The notes: generated by a model not told the origin, from the letters alone. 64,000 nt of DNA from an uncultured Bacillota bacterium (GCA_902491575.1 CABUID010000003.1:66784-130783); one strand, 5' to 3'; positions 17,479-26,450 are shown, numbered from the stretch's first letter. Program-made: numbers and translations.

Positions 17479-19431
17479 TTACTTGTTATTCTTTAAACCT
17501 TCTTTAAAAGCAGCGATAGTGGTTGGTAATCTTTCAATGACTAACTCATATTGATTGACTACTAAATTTTGACTATAATCATTACATGAAAACCAAACAG
17601 CACCTTTAATATTTTGTAAATAAGGATGATTTTCACGATCATTGAAATCTTCAAACATTCCTGTTACATAATCCGTTTGAGTTGCTTGGTTACGGTAAAG
17701 ATCTCCAGAAGCGGAACCACCTGAACCACAGCCAAATTCCGAAATAATCCATGGGTATTGATTCCAAACAGGATTATTTTTTTCGTATAACTTTGTATAA
17801 TCCTTTCTAAAAGTTAATAAATTAACTGTATTGGAATTATTATCTTCATAATAAGTTAAGCCTAAAGCTTGAACATAATCAATACCAGGGAAATAACATA
17901 AATCCTCTCCCCAAGCACTATAAGGACATGATTCAGCAATAGGATTGAAAATCCAAATAGTATTGTTTACACCTTTATCTTGTAAATAATTATATAAACA
18001 GCGCCATGTAGCTTGGAAAATATCAGGATCTACTAAAGTCATTAAACCACAATAACTTACCCAGTCAGAATTCATCTCGTTATTTAAACGGAATAAAACG
18101 GGTTGTTGATAACTCTTTAATCCACTCGCTAAATTATCAAAAACATCATAAATTCGATTTCTCATTTCAAAGAAATCACCATTATTAAGAGGACCTCTTA
18201 AAATATCAAACATAGGTGTATAGCAATCCGTCGTATTTGCTGAAGTAACATTATTATTATTATTCGTATATTGATAAGATAATTGTAAAACCATTTTATC
18301 ATTAAAGCCATTTCCACCTGCTAAACTCTTTGCTTTATCTGCTGCAAAATAATTTTTTGTATTGTTATAAGCAATATGCAAATAAGTTGGTAAAATATCA
18401 AATTCATAATCCATTGCATTTGAAAAATCACTTAATTTGCTTTTTACAATACGATCATCTTCAATACCACGCGTATAAATTCCCCAATCGGTACGTTGTT
18501 GCGTTTTTAATTTTTGGAAATAAGCAGCTGTTTCATCACTCCAATTCGAATTTTCTTTTAAAGGTAGATTATCCAATTGATTTTTGGCTTGCCCTTTCGA
18601 TTCAATTAATTCAAATGATTTGATCATATCTTTAAAGTCATCATTACGATTGTGATTTGATTTCATTACAAAAAGATAAAATGTACTACCTTTAAAATCA
18701 GATGCCTCACGAACTATACCAATATTATAAAACATTTTTCTTATATTTCCAGGATTTTTAATTTCGATAGAGAAAATAGAAACTTTATAATTTTCTAATA
18801 CATCTACACTTTCAAAAATAACATCTTCGGTGTATTCTAAATTATTATCTGAAAGATATTCTGGATTATTGATATAACGAATTAACCATTCATCACGATA
18901 AGTAGCCCATGAAGAGTATGGATTTTTTGTTTCTTTAGTTATCGTAATCGTTGATTCTTTATTATATAATTTACTTCGATAAGCAGCAATAGAAAAATCA
19001 ACGTTAAAGGTTGTTTCCGTTTTTAAATTCAAAGCATAACCTTCCGAACGGTTGACAAAACGCATCGTATCATCATTATAGTATACATATTTTGCATCAT
19101 CATTATCCGTAACTTGACCATCTTTTAATGAATTATTTTTTTCATTATTTAAATAAAGTTCTTGATATTTACCATTACTAAAACGTCCAAATAAATCCTC
19201 ATCATACATTAATTCATCACTTGAAATATTTTCAACATCTTGTAAATCAAATAAGTTTTCATAGTTTTCAGCAAATAAGATATCTTCCTTATCATTATCT
19301 ACATTTACTGTACTTGAATCACTGGGAATAGTAGATAAATCATTATTGGATGATGAATTCGTTGCTTTATCACATCCAGAAAATAATAATACACATAAAA
19401 CTAAGCCAAAATTTCGATTTATTTTTATCAT
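17479..19431 (-). CDS. Lipoprotein with GH26-like glycoside hydrolase domain
   Basis: 650 residues with a lipoprotein signal (lipobox FSGC near residue 20) and a Ser/Asn-rich linker. Residues about 45-290 are a beta-rich accessory domain. Residues about 310-645 look like a clan GH-A barrel: TDWGIYTRG, then VLFRLNNEMNSDWVSYCG (acid/base Glu after beta-4), NNTIWIFNP, and PWIISEFGCGSGG (nucleophile Glu after beta-7), then AVWFSCNDY. This pattern is closest to GH26 beta-mannanases. It would act outside the cell on polysaccharide. The substrate is inferred only. AAGGAGTGA precedes the ATG; it lies 14 bases after the SHOCT protein gene and is likely co-transcribed. Confidence 0.68.
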   Translation of the reverse strand: MIKINRNFGLVLCVLLFSGCDKATNSSSNNDLSTIPSDSSTVNVDNDKEDILFAENYENLFDLQDVENISSDELMYDEDLFGRFSNGKYQELYLNNEKNNSLKDGQVTDNDDAKYVYYNDDTMRFVNRSEGYALNLKTETTFNVDFSIAAYRSKLYNKESTITITKETKNPYSSWATYRDEWLIRYINNPEYLSDNNLEYTEDVIFESVDVLENYKVSIFSIEIKNPGNIRKMFYNIGIVREASDFKGSTFYLFVMKSNHNRNDDFKDMIKSFELIESKGQAKNQLDNLPLKENSNWSDETAAYFQKLKTQQRTDWGIYTRGIEDDRIVKSKLSDFSNAMDYEFDILPTYLHIAYNNTKNYFAADKAKSLAGGNGFNDKMVLQLSYQYTNNNNNVTSANTTDCYTPMFDILRGPLNNGDFFEMRNRIYDVFDNLASGLKSYQQPVLFRLNNEMNSDWVSYCGLMTLVDPDIFQATWRCLYNYLQDKGVNNTIWIFNPIAESCPYSAWGEDLCYFPGIDYVQALGLTYYEDNNSNTVNLLTFRKDYTKLYEKNNPVWNQYPWIISEFGCGSGGSASGDLYRNQATQTDYVTGMFEDFNDRENHPYLQNIKGAVWFSCNDYSQNLVVNQYELVIERLPTTIAAFKEGLKNNK

Positions 19432-19445
19432 AAAATCACTCCTTT

Positions 19446-20243
19446 TTATTTGGACAAATTGTCCATTATTGTTTTTTTCATTCTCTCATAATCTTCATCT
19501 GTGATTTCGTTATTCAAATGAGATTTTTCAAGTTTTGCTAATAATTCATAGGCTTCCATTAACTTTTCGTTATTCACTGGTGGTGTCGATGGTTCTTGAT
19601 TTTCTTCCTTCGCTAAAGGTGAATTATCTTCATAAGTATCTTTTGTTTCTTCCCGATTTGGTTTATCAAAATAAACTTCTTCAATTGGTTGATGAATAGG
19701 ATTATTCATCTCTGGATGACTATTACTTGTTTCTGCTAATTTCTTGCTATTAAACTTTAAACCCATAATTCCGAAGATGAAAGAAATAATGAAAAATAGG
19801 ATTATTGCACTATTTAATAAAGACAATCCAGGTGAAACTGATGATCCTACGGCAATATCTGAACTAAAAAAATTCACACCGACAAAAACAATATAAGCAA
19901 TGTGGATTTTTTTCCTCTTTTGAAAATCTTCATAACTCAAATCATAGTCTTTTAGACATAGGAAAGTAAAAATAAGTCCTAAAGTAGCTGTAATGATATT
20001 AAAAATACTATAAATCAAAAATACAATATATAAAATGGGCATTAAATAATCTATGTCTACTATCTCTGCCAAAATTTCTTCTAACGTCATGCCAGAAAAA
20101 AGCGGTTCTTTTAAATATTGATCCATGAATTGAATAAATTGTCTTTGTGGAGCGAAATAACACAACCCGACAATTCCTATAATTAATAAAACACAACTGG
20201 ATACTAACGAAAATATTGTTGATAATTTAAATTTTTTATTCAT
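19446..20243 (-). CDS. Membrane protein with C-terminal SHOCT-like domain
   Basis: 265 residues with four predicted helices (about 9-30, 48-95 in two spans, 108-126, 132-160), a disordered acidic/Pro-rich linker (residues 175-220), and a C-terminal helix pair AYELLAKLEKSHLNNEITDEDYERMKKTI. The last segment has the SHOCT pattern (short helix, G/N-x-I-T-x-x-E/D-Y/F). SHOCT domains may mediate oligomerisation. The gene precedes the glycosidase lipoprotein; the link in function is unknown. Confidence 0.72.
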   Translation of the reverse strand: MNKKFKLSTIFSLVSSCVLLIIGIVGLCYFAPQRQFIQFMDQYLKEPLFSGMTLEEILAEIVDIDYLMPILYIVFLIYSIFNIITATLGLIFTFLCLKDYDLSYEDFQKRKKIHIAYIVFVGVNFFSSDIAVGSSVSPGLSLLNSAIILFFIISFIFGIMGLKFNSKKLAETSNSHPEMNNPIHQPIEEVYFDKPNREETKDTYEDNSPLAKEENQEPSTPPVNNEKLMEAYELLAKLEKSHLNNEITDEDYERMKKTIMDNLSK

Positions 20244-20269
20244 AACCCTTTACCTCTCTACGATTTATT

Positions 20270-20319
20270 CATTTTCAATGTAAGAAAATGTTTTCGATTA
20301 GTTTTTTTCATTATAACAC
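20270..20319 (-). promoter_or_regulatory. Promoter and leader hairpin of the SHOCT protein operon
   Basis: Extended -10 TGTTATAAT on the minus strand at 20310-20318 without a clear -35. A leader hairpin CATTTTC / GAAAATG (20270-20290) lies between it and the ATG. Confidence 0.5.
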
Positions 20320-20344
20320 AATCTTTCTTTTTTTACATCAATTA

Positions 20345-21010
20345 TTAAAATTTATCTCCAATATAAATATCTTCTTGTCGAAATTTTACCTTTTTCTTAA
20401 AATTAGCCGTTAATAAAACCACTTTTGGATTTTTTTTCCTATAATCATATACATATTGAAATTTTTCAATAAATAATCCATTTTTGTTCAAATTGACTTC
20501 TAGTTCTTGAAAACGAGATATTCGATAAATAAGATAAATTCTACCTGTATCTTTTAAATTCATCGCTAACGAATAACACAAACTAGTAATATTGAGTTGA
20601 CCTTCGTGACGCGCTTTACTTTTATAAGGATTATCATTTTTTTCTTTTTCATCTTGACTATCAAAATAAGGAGGATTTGAAACAATCACATCATAAGCTT
20701 TATGACTATCAAATGTTGTAAAATCACCATGAATTAAATTAGCCTTTAATTGATTTTCTTTTAAAGTAAGTTTACAAATTTCTAAAGCATCTTTTTCAAT
20801 TTCGATTCCACTTGCGATGCCTCCCTTTTTTATAATGTAGACTAATAATGCACCATTATTTGTACCAACATCCAATACCTTCTCATTTTTCTTTATTTCG
20901 ATATACTCTCCAAGTAGACAAGTATCTGTATTAAAATGATACATATCTTCATGTTGAACAACTTTATAATCAGGATGATTTTTTAAATAATCAATTCTCA
21001 ATTTATTCAT
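20345..21010 (-). CDS. tRNA1(Val) adenine-N6 methyltransferase-like (TrmN6/YabB family)
   Basis: 221 residues. SAM-binding motif I VLDVGTNNGALLVY, acidic loop GIEIEKDALEI and catalytic NPPY motif (VSNPPYFDSQ) identify an N6-adenine methyltransferase of the TrmN6/YabB family. The N-terminal HFNTDTCLLGEYIE and the spacing between motifs fit. Predicted to methylate a tRNA adenosine; the exact target is by homology only. It overlaps the C_GCAxxG_C_C gene by 8 bases. Length is slightly short of the usual 240-250. Confidence 0.85.
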   Translation of the reverse strand: MNKLRIDYLKNHPDYKVVQHEDMYHFNTDTCLLGEYIEIKKNEKVLDVGTNNGALLVYIIKKGGIASGIEIEKDALEICKLTLKENQLKANLIHGDFTTFDSHKAYDVIVSNPPYFDSQDEKEKNDNPYKSKARHEGQLNITSLCYSLAMNLKDTGRIYLIYRISRFQELEVNLNKNGLFIEKFQYVYDYRKKNPKVVLLTANFKKKVKFRQEDIYIGDKF

Positions 21011-21452
21011 GTTGGCAAATTTCCTTTTCCATCAACTCAGCCATATAGGAAATCAATTTTCCACACGGACGCGTTTGATAATAATTTTTATCTCTTTGAC
21101 ATAATTTAGGATTTGAAGGTTTTTCTTCAAGTTTTAATAATTCATAACACCGATAAAACTTCATTTCTTCTTTAAATTTTAAAGCTAATTTTTGAATGAG
21201 TTCATAATGTTTTCCCTTTTCTTCAACTTGATTAACATCATAATCTCCATAGAGTAATCCAAATACGATAGCCATACCGCTCACACATCCACAAACCTCT
21301 CTTAAACGTGAAATACCTCCACCAAATGAACTAGATAAAGCTTTTAAAGTCTTTTCATCAAGAGGAAGAATATCTTGAAAAGCTAAGACAATCGATTGTG
21401 AACAATTATAGCCACTTTCAAATAATTTTACTGCTTTTTCTTTATATGACAT
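21003..21452 (-). CDS. C_GCAxxG_C_C family protein
   Basis: 149 residues. The spaced cysteines that define the family are visible: GYNCSQS, CGCVSGMA (for C-GC-A/S-x-x-G), then CYELL, PKLCQRDK and RPCGKL. The N-terminus YKEKAVKLFESGYNCSQS is typical. Members are redox-active or metal-binding, often beside electron-transfer genes; no activity is established. Here it is co-transcribed with the TrmN6-like gene (8-base overlap). Confidence 0.87.
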   Translation of the reverse strand: MSYKEKAVKLFESGYNCSQSIVLAFQDILPLDEKTLKALSSSFGGGISRLREVCGCVSGMAIVFGLLYGDYDVNQVEEKGKHYELIQKLALKFKEEMKFYRCYELLKLEEKPSNPKLCQRDKNYYQTRPCGKLISYMAELMEKEICQHE

Positions 21453-21470
21453 TTTATGCTCCTTTATTAA

Positions 21471-21492
21471 AAAACACTTAAAAAAGTGTTTT
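21471..21492 (-). terminator. Terminator after the ECF S-component gene
   Basis: AAAACACTT / AAGTGTTTT stem with a 4-base loop overlapping the stop codon, then T run on the minus strand. Confidence 0.7.
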
Positions 21493-22054
21493 ACTTATAA
21501 TATGGTTGAAGAATTTTTGCTTTAAATAAAGCATACAAAATAGACGGAATTAAGATTAATTGTAAAATAATTCCAGGCCAAGCGGTAATAATTGCACCGG
21601 ACAAAAACATTTTAAAGGTAAATTCATTTTGAGCAAAGACACCACAAACAAATCGTGAAAATCCCCAAACCAATCTTCCCATTATCATCGACAAGACTAA
21701 AGTAATATATAGCCAAATAACTACTTTGCTTTCAAATGTGAATTTTTTTATGAATAGTTTAAAAATAAACCCAGATAAAAATCCGTAGGTGGCTAGTTCA
21801 AAAGACATACATAAAGCAAAAGGGTATAAGACAGGCTGTCCAAAAATTAAAGAACGAGTCAAAGGAGCTATAAAGCCTAATAGGGCACCATAACCTCCTC
21901 CTAAAATAAATCCTGCTAAAATAATAGGAATATGCATGGGACAAAGCATGTTCCCAATATCGGGTATTTGTCCTGTTAATAAAGGAAGTAGCCAAGCTAA
22001 AGCTAAAAACATAGCAAATAAACAAATCTTTTTGATTAATAATGTATTTTTCAT
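21491..22054 (-). CDS. ECF transporter S component
   Basis: 187 residues with about six helices. The segment GNMLCPMHIPIILAGFILGGGYG, followed by GFIAPLTRSLIFGQPVLYP and FELATYGFLSG, is characteristic of a common Bacillota S component (DUF3816-like) that captures a vitamin or related small molecule for the energy-coupling module EcfAA'T. The shared module is not in this window. The vitamin cannot be told from the sequence and no riboswitch is seen. It starts 4 bases after the HIT gene. Confidence 0.82.
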   Translation of the reverse strand: MKNTLLIKKICLFAMFLALAWLLPLLTGQIPDIGNMLCPMHIPIILAGFILGGGYGALLGFIAPLTRSLIFGQPVLYPFALCMSFELATYGFLSGFIFKLFIKKFTFESKVVIWLYITLVLSMIMGRLVWGFSRFVCGVFAQNEFTFKMFLSGAIITAWPGIILQLILIPSILYALFKAKILQPYYK

Positions 22055-22058
22055 TTGG

Positions 22059-22457
22059 TTAATATTTTAAAATTTCTTGCATTTCTTTTAATGTTTTTTG
22101 AGTGCCTTTAAAATGAGGCCATGCATCTATACCATCTTGTTCCTTTCTTGGGATTAGATGAATATGAAAGTGCATTACACTTTGTTGTGCGGTAATGCCA
22201 TTCGCATTTAAAATGTTACAACCTGTAAAATGGCAATCTTTCACATAATGATGCGCTATTTTTTTTGCAGTAATCATCATATGATTTAAATCCTCTTGTT
22301 GACAATCAAAAATATTACAAACATGGTTTTTAGGAATAATGAGAGTATGTCCATCCACATCTTCAGCAATATCTAAAAAAGCGTACGTGTATTCATCTTC
22401 ATAAATCTTATAACTAGGAATCTCACCCTTAATGATTTTACAAAAAACACAATCCAT
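22059..22457 (-). CDS. HIT family (histidine triad) nucleotide-binding protein
   Basis: 132 residues: N-terminal CVFCKIIKGEIPSY, the central GHTLIIPKNHV and the triad HFHIHLIP near residue 98. HIT proteins of this branch hydrolyse adenosine phosphoramidates or aminoacyl-adenylates. The two N-terminal cysteines (CVFC) are kept but the later zinc partners are only partly clear. Cytoplasmic; co-transcribed with the downstream S component. Length normal. Confidence 0.93.
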   Translation of the reverse strand: MDCVFCKIIKGEIPSYKIYEDEYTYAFLDIAEDVDGHTLIIPKNHVCNIFDCQQEDLNHMMITAKKIAHHYVKDCHFTGCNILNANGITAQQSVMHFHIHLIPRKEQDGIDAWPHFKGTQKTLKEMQEILKY

Positions 22458-22483
22458 AATCCTTCCTCCTTTATCTTTTTATT

Positions 22484-23290
22484 TTAACGATAATATTCAC
22501 TTGTTTCAACATTTCTTTTCACTTTTAATTCATTATTTTCGCAAATAGCCTCCTTAAAAGTAAGAACATCTTTTCTTTTTTGCAAACGTTCTGTATATTT
22601 TCTACTATAAAGTAAAAATAAGGGATAAATGATGGGGATACCTAAATTCGTTTCTAAAAGTGAATTCACAAGTAGCGTCATCATTTTGGCTTCAAAAGAA
22701 GTAATCAAGGTACTACGAATTCCTCCAATTAATAAAGCACTTTCCCAACCGAATTGTACTAAAACTCCGATAGCGAGCATCCATAATAAATGAAATTGAT
22801 ATTTTTTATCTTTTACGATTAGATTATAAATAATGATGGATAAATATCCTAAAAATAAGATGACAGCCATATAACTATGATATTGATTTGTAGTACGTGA
22901 AATGACAATCATATTATTTGGATTACCAAATAATTTTACTAAAAGAGGACAAGCAAACCACCATAATAAAATCAAAGTAGTATATTGAAGAAGATTTTTA
23001 TCTTTACTAATCCAAAGCCATATCCATGTAAAATTCGTGAATCCATAACTCATGGACATCCATAATAAAACCCAAAACATACTATGTCCTTCACTGATAC
23101 TCCTTGAATGAGTTAATAAATGAAATATTCCAAAGTCTACAATCATATATAAAATTCCAGCTAATAATCCCACTATCACTGTGGCATATTTTCTTTTTAT
23201 TAACAAAAGAAAACAAAAAACACATAAAAATACAATATCTAAATAAATATAAGTTGTACTAAACTGTCTTTGTGCAATAATTTCTATCAT
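22484..23290 (-). CDS. Conserved multi-pass membrane protein of unknown function
   Basis: 268 residues with about seven helices, aromatic-rich (WLWISK, FTWIWLWI, LLWWFACPLLV) and with charged loops. I do not recognise a named family. The conserved-looking segments VDFGIFHLLTHSR and QFGWESALLIGGIR suggest a real, constrained protein. GGGAG lies seven bases before the ATG. It precedes the HIT and ECF genes with a 26-base gap. Confidence 0.75.
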   Translation of the reverse strand: MIEIIAQRQFSTTYIYLDIVFLCVFCFLLLIKRKYATVIVGLLAGILYMIVDFGIFHLLTHSRSISEGHSMFWVLLWMSMSYGFTNFTWIWLWISKDKNLLQYTTLILLWWFACPLLVKLFGNPNNMIVISRTTNQYHSYMAVILFLGYLSIIIYNLIVKDKKYQFHLLWMLAIGVLVQFGWESALLIGGIRSTLITSFEAKMMTLLVNSLLETNLGIPIIYPLFLLYSRKYTERLQKRKDVLTFKEAICENNELKVKRNVETSEYYR

Positions 23291-23397
23291 TTTACGACTC
23301 CCTTACCCTAAAAACCAATGTATTCTATTAATTAGTTTTTCATATACTTCATCTTAAAGTCAATATTATTTTTATTTTCTTGCATTTATCGTTTAGT

Positions 23398-24000
23398 TTA
23401 TTTAAAAATTTTAGCGATGATTGGGATAATTTCTTTAATTACTGTATCCGTTGTATTCACACACAAATCATAGTTAGCTTTATCACCCCATTTTTGACTC
23501 GTATAAAAGTCATAATAACGAGCTCTTTCTCTATCTATTTTTAAAATATTTCTTTTTAATTGTTGCTTATCATATTTTTCATCTTCTGTTGCTCTTTCTT
23601 CGCAACGTTTTATACGGCTTTCCATTGTTGCATATACAAAAATTTTAAAAGGTCGATAATCTCTTAAGATATAATCTGCACATCTACCAACAATCACACA
23701 ATTTGATTTTTCAGCAAGTTTTCTTAATAAATCACATTGTGCTTGATAAATCGTTTGAATTTGTTTAATTTGATACGAATTGGCATAATTCATTGTATGT
23801 CCAATCGTAATAGGATATAAATGATGTGGTCTACGTTCAATAATTTGTTGAATGTATTCTTCTGATAAAGAAGTGTTTTTGGCAATTTCAGTAATAATTT
23901 CCTTATCATAATATTCATAATGGAGTTCTTCCGCTAATCTTCGTCCAAATTCACGACCTCCACTACCAAATTCACGACCTATAGTAATAATTTTATTCAT
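23398..24000 (-). CDS. Cytidylate kinase-like protein
   Basis: 200 residues. The N-terminal IITIGREFGSGGREFGRRLAEEL replaces a classical P-loop with the GREFGSGGR motif of the cytidylate kinase-like family (AAA_26), followed by YDKEIITEIAK and CVIVGRCADYIL. Members resemble Cmk but the nucleotide substrate is unproven. A good AAGGAG site is upstream of the ATG. It seems to be a single-gene unit. Confidence 0.88.
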   Translation of the reverse strand: MNKIITIGREFGSGGREFGRRLAEELHYEYYDKEIITEIAKNTSLSEEYIQQIIERRPHHLYPITIGHTMNYANSYQIKQIQTIYQAQCDLLRKLAEKSNCVIVGRCADYILRDYRPFKIFVYATMESRIKRCEERATEDEKYDKQQLKRNILKIDRERARYYDFYTSQKWGDKANYDLCVNTTDTVIKEIIPIIAKIFK

Positions 24001-24117
24001 AGCATTTCTCCTTCAGTTTTGTTAATAATATTTTATTATACTTTTTTTCATTTTTCTATATTTTTATTCAACTCTTCATCCTAAAATTCATTTTTGTTTT
24101 TTAAAGATAAATTTAAA

Positions 24118-24147
24118 TTGTATTTTACATAAAGAATATGATAAAAT
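24118..24147 (+). promoter_or_regulatory. Promoter of tRNA-Gly
   Basis: TTGTAT, 18 bases, TAAAAT, ending 16 bases before the tRNA. Confidence 0.5.
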
Positions 24148-24163
24148 AATATTGTTTAAAAAT

Positions 24164-24237
24164 GCGGGTATAGTTCAACGGCAGAACACGAACTTCCCAA
24201 GTTCGCTATGAGGTTTCGACTACCTTTATCCGCTCCA
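24164..24237 (+). tRNA. tRNA-Gly(CCC)
   Basis: Cloverleaf of 74 bases including an encoded CCA. Acceptor GCGGGTA pairs with TATCCGC (one G-U), anticodon stem CGAAC/GTTCG has loop TTCCCAA giving anticodon CCC, and the T-loop is TTCGACT. Solitary gene with its own promoter and terminator. Confidence 0.92.
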
Positions 24238-24251
24238 AAAAAATGAGCATA

Positions 24252-24296
24252 CCCCTATTTATGGAATGAAGTTATAGTAATAGGGGGTTTTTTTTT
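24252..24296 (+). terminator. Terminator after tRNA-Gly
   Basis: CCCCTATT / AATAGGGG stem with a 19-base loop and a run of nine or more T. Confidence 0.8.
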
Positions 24297-24337
24297 AACT
24301 TTATATTCAAGGAAAATCAATTTTAAAACTTATAAAT

Positions 24338-24423
24338 TCACTTTATACAAGTGGCAATTAGAAGACGATAGAAAAGGACATAAGGTTTTAGATAAAACTG
24401 GTTCAATGACATTCAACCCATAA
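24338..24423 (+). pseudogene. Possible gene-fragment remnant between tRNA-Gly and GNAT gene
   Basis: One frame reads protein-like (LYKWQLEDDRKGHKVLDKTG, then SMTFNP and a TAA stop at 24421-24423) with no start codon or binding site and with the tRNA terminator directly upstream. It may be the tail of a decayed gene. It could also be chance. Confidence 0.22.
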
Positions 24424-24451
24424 GCATTAAAATGAAAGAGGTGTTCAAACG

Positions 24452-25063
24452 ATGAATGCAAATTTTAAAATAAATGGAAAAATTATGGAAACCAAACGTT
24501 TAATTTTAAGACCTTTTCAAGAAAGCGATTTAAATGATTTTTACGAATATGCCTCTGTAGAAGGTGTTGGTGAAATGGCTGGTTGGCGTCACCACGATTC
24601 AATCGATTGTACAAAAGAAATATTAAATCGTTTTATTTTTGAAGATAAAGTATTTGCTATCGTTTTTAAGGAAAATAATAAAGTCATAGGCTCACTGGGT
24701 GTTGAAAAGTATGGTAAAGAAGAAAGTCTTACGGAATTTGATGGCTATAAAGGCAGAGAAATAGGTTATGTTTTAAGCAAAAATTATTGGGGCAAAGGAT
24801 TAATGCCAGAAGCAGTGAAGGCTGTCATACACTTTTTATTTAACGAATTGGATTTAGATTTTCTAACCTGTGGATTTTTTAATTTTAATAATCAATCCAA
24901 AAAAGTACAAGAAAAGTGTGGATTTGTTCCTTATCGATCTCTTGTTATGGAAACACAAATGGGTACAAAAGAACAAGGAACATTAAATTTATTAATCAAT
25001 CCTAATAAACAGATAGAATTGAATTTTTCTCATCCAGAATCTTTAATTTATCCTCATAACTAA
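24452..25063 (+). CDS. GNAT family N-acetyltransferase (RimJ/RimL-like)
   Basis: 203 residues. TKRLILRPFQESDLNDFYEYAS is the usual RimJ/RimL-type beginning and KGREIGYVLSKNYWGKGLMPEAVKAVI holds the acetyl-CoA binding motif A (Y-W-G-K-G-x-x-x-E-A). C-terminal FNFNNQSKKVQEKCGF completes the fold. Acceptor unknown. GAGGTG lies about eight bases before the ATG at 24452; a shorter start at residue 12 has no binding site. Confidence 0.9.
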   Translation: MNANFKINGKIMETKRLILRPFQESDLNDFYEYASVEGVGEMAGWRHHDSIDCTKEILNRFIFEDKVFAIVFKENNKVIGSLGVEKYGKEESLTEFDGYKGREIGYVLSKNYWGKGLMPEAVKAVIHFLFNELDLDFLTCGFFNFNNQSKKVQEKCGFVPYRSLVMETQMGTKEQGTLNLLINPNKQIELNFSHPESLIYPHN

Positions 25064-25065
25064 AA

Positions 25066-25098
25066 AAAAATAGTAAGTTGATTGGACTTACTATTTTT
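25066..25098. terminator. Bidirectional terminator between GNAT and M42 peptidase genes
   Basis: AAAAATAGTAAGT / ACTTACTATTTTT, a 13-bp stem with 7-base loop, placed between convergent stops and with T runs on both strands. Confidence 0.85.
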
Positions 25099-26131
25099 CA
25101 TTTACAAGATATAAATAAATAAGTTTTAATGTGTTTTCAATGCCTTGAATATGCGTTCTTTCCATTCCATGACTTGCAGAAACTCCACTACCAATTAAAG
25201 CCCCTTTAAAATCTACTCCTGCTTTGCTTGCAGCACCAATATCTGAGCCATAATATGGAAAAATATCAACCGAATAATTTAATTGATTATCTCGAGCAAG
25301 TTGAATAAGTTTTGATGTTAGTTCATAATCATAAGGTCCTCCAGAATCTTTCGCGCAGATGGATACAGCATACTCATTTCCTGCTAAATCAAGTCCTACA
25401 CACCCCATGTCTAACGTAACAAATTCGCAGATATTTTTGTCAACCATTGAAGCACCATGACCCACTTCTTCATAAACGACAAAATAAATTTTCGTATCAT
25501 ATTTGAATTGTAAATGATGCTTATATGTATAATCTAAAAGCATTAATAATACCACAACAGAAACTTTATCATCAATGAATCTCGTTTTTAAAAAACCATT
25601 TTCTGTAATAGTAAACTTTGGATCATAACAAACGATATCCCCATTTTCAATTCCAAGTTTCTTAACATCTTCATTATTTTTTACCCTCTCATCTAAACGT
25701 ACTTCTAAATTTTCAATACTTCGAGAAAGGCTATTAGCATCATTATAAACATGAGAAGCAGGAGAAGTCGAAAGGATGGTTCCCGTATATTTTTGATTAT
25801 TTCTTGTATAGACGACACAATATTCACCATCTAAAGTTGCAGTGATAGGACCACCTAAACATGTTAAAGCTAAATTACCATTGCTTTTAATCGATCTTAC
25901 CATTAACCCTAATGTATCACAATGAGCACTTGTTGCTACTGTTTTTTCATGACTTTTTCCAGGGATAGTTACTTCTAATGCACCATTATTCATTATTTTG
26001 TATGAATAAGGATAATCCTGAATATACTTTTCAATTAATTGAATAACATTTTGAGTATATCCTGTAGGTGAGTCACAAGTGAAAATCTCTTTAGCTATTT
26101 TTTTAAATTGTTTTCTATCGAATGTAATCAT
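25091..26131 (-). CDS. M42 family metallo-aminopeptidase
   Basis: 346 residues. The co-catalytic metal and active-site residues of M42 (PepA/FrvX/YsdC) are visible: SAHCDTLG (His), FIDDK (bridging Asp), VVYEEVGHGAS (catalytic and metal Glu), and SASHGMERTH (His). M42 enzymes form dodecameric cytoplasmic shells that trim peptides from their N-terminus. Length and motif order are normal. Monocistronic, with a bidirectional terminator downstream. Confidence 0.93.
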   Translation of the reverse strand: MITFDRKQFKKIAKEIFTCDSPTGYTQNVIQLIEKYIQDYPYSYKIMNNGALEVTIPGKSHEKTVATSAHCDTLGLMVRSIKSNGNLALTCLGGPITATLDGEYCVVYTRNNQKYTGTILSTSPASHVYNDANSLSRSIENLEVRLDERVKNNEDVKKLGIENGDIVCYDPKFTITENGFLKTRFIDDKVSVVVLLMLLDYTYKHHLQFKYDTKIYFVVYEEVGHGASMVDKNICEFVTLDMGCVGLDLAGNEYAVSICAKDSGGPYDYELTSKLIQLARDNQLNYSVDIFPYYGSDIGAASKAGVDFKGALIGSGVSASHGMERTHIQGIENTLKLIYLYLVNEK

Positions 26132-26181
26132 TATTCGATTCTCCCTTCTTTTTTTATATTATACACTTTTTCAAAAAAAAA

Positions 26182-26204
26182 ACTATGCTTTTAGAAAGCA
26201 TAGT
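26182..26204 (-). terminator. Terminator of the 78-residue membrane protein gene
   Basis: ACTATGCTTT / AAAGCATAGT, 3-base loop, followed by ten T on the minus strand. Confidence 0.85.
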
Positions 26205-26213
26205 CCTGAAATT

Positions 26214-26450
26214 TTATTTCAACACTTTAAAGAAATTCAAAAACATGATAACTAAACCTGCCACAACATATAAATCTACTAATGGACCTATAATGTAAAA
26301 AATGACATTTAATACAGGGACATTTTTTAATAATCCAACTAAAATTCCAAAGATTACTCCTATTAAAATATAAACAATAGCTTTGATTACTAAATTTGAA
26401 ACACTATTCGTATCAAATGAAAATGGCCAAATTTTTCTCAATAATTCCAT
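26214..26450 (-). CDS. Small two-helix membrane protein
   Basis: 78 residues: an N-terminal ELLRKIWPFSFDTNSVSNLV segment, a Gly-containing helix (IYILIGVIFGILVGLL) and a second helix (IIGPLVDLYVVAGLVIMFL) ending in FFKVLK. Closely similar small proteins (KIWPFSF ... LIDLYVLAGI) are widespread in Bacillota but have no established function. It has its own binding site and terminator, so it is a single-gene unit. Confidence 0.8.
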   Translation of the reverse strand: MELLRKIWPFSFDTNSVSNLVIKAIVYILIGVIFGILVGLLKNVPVLNVIFYIIGPLVDLYVVAGLVIMFLNFFKVLK

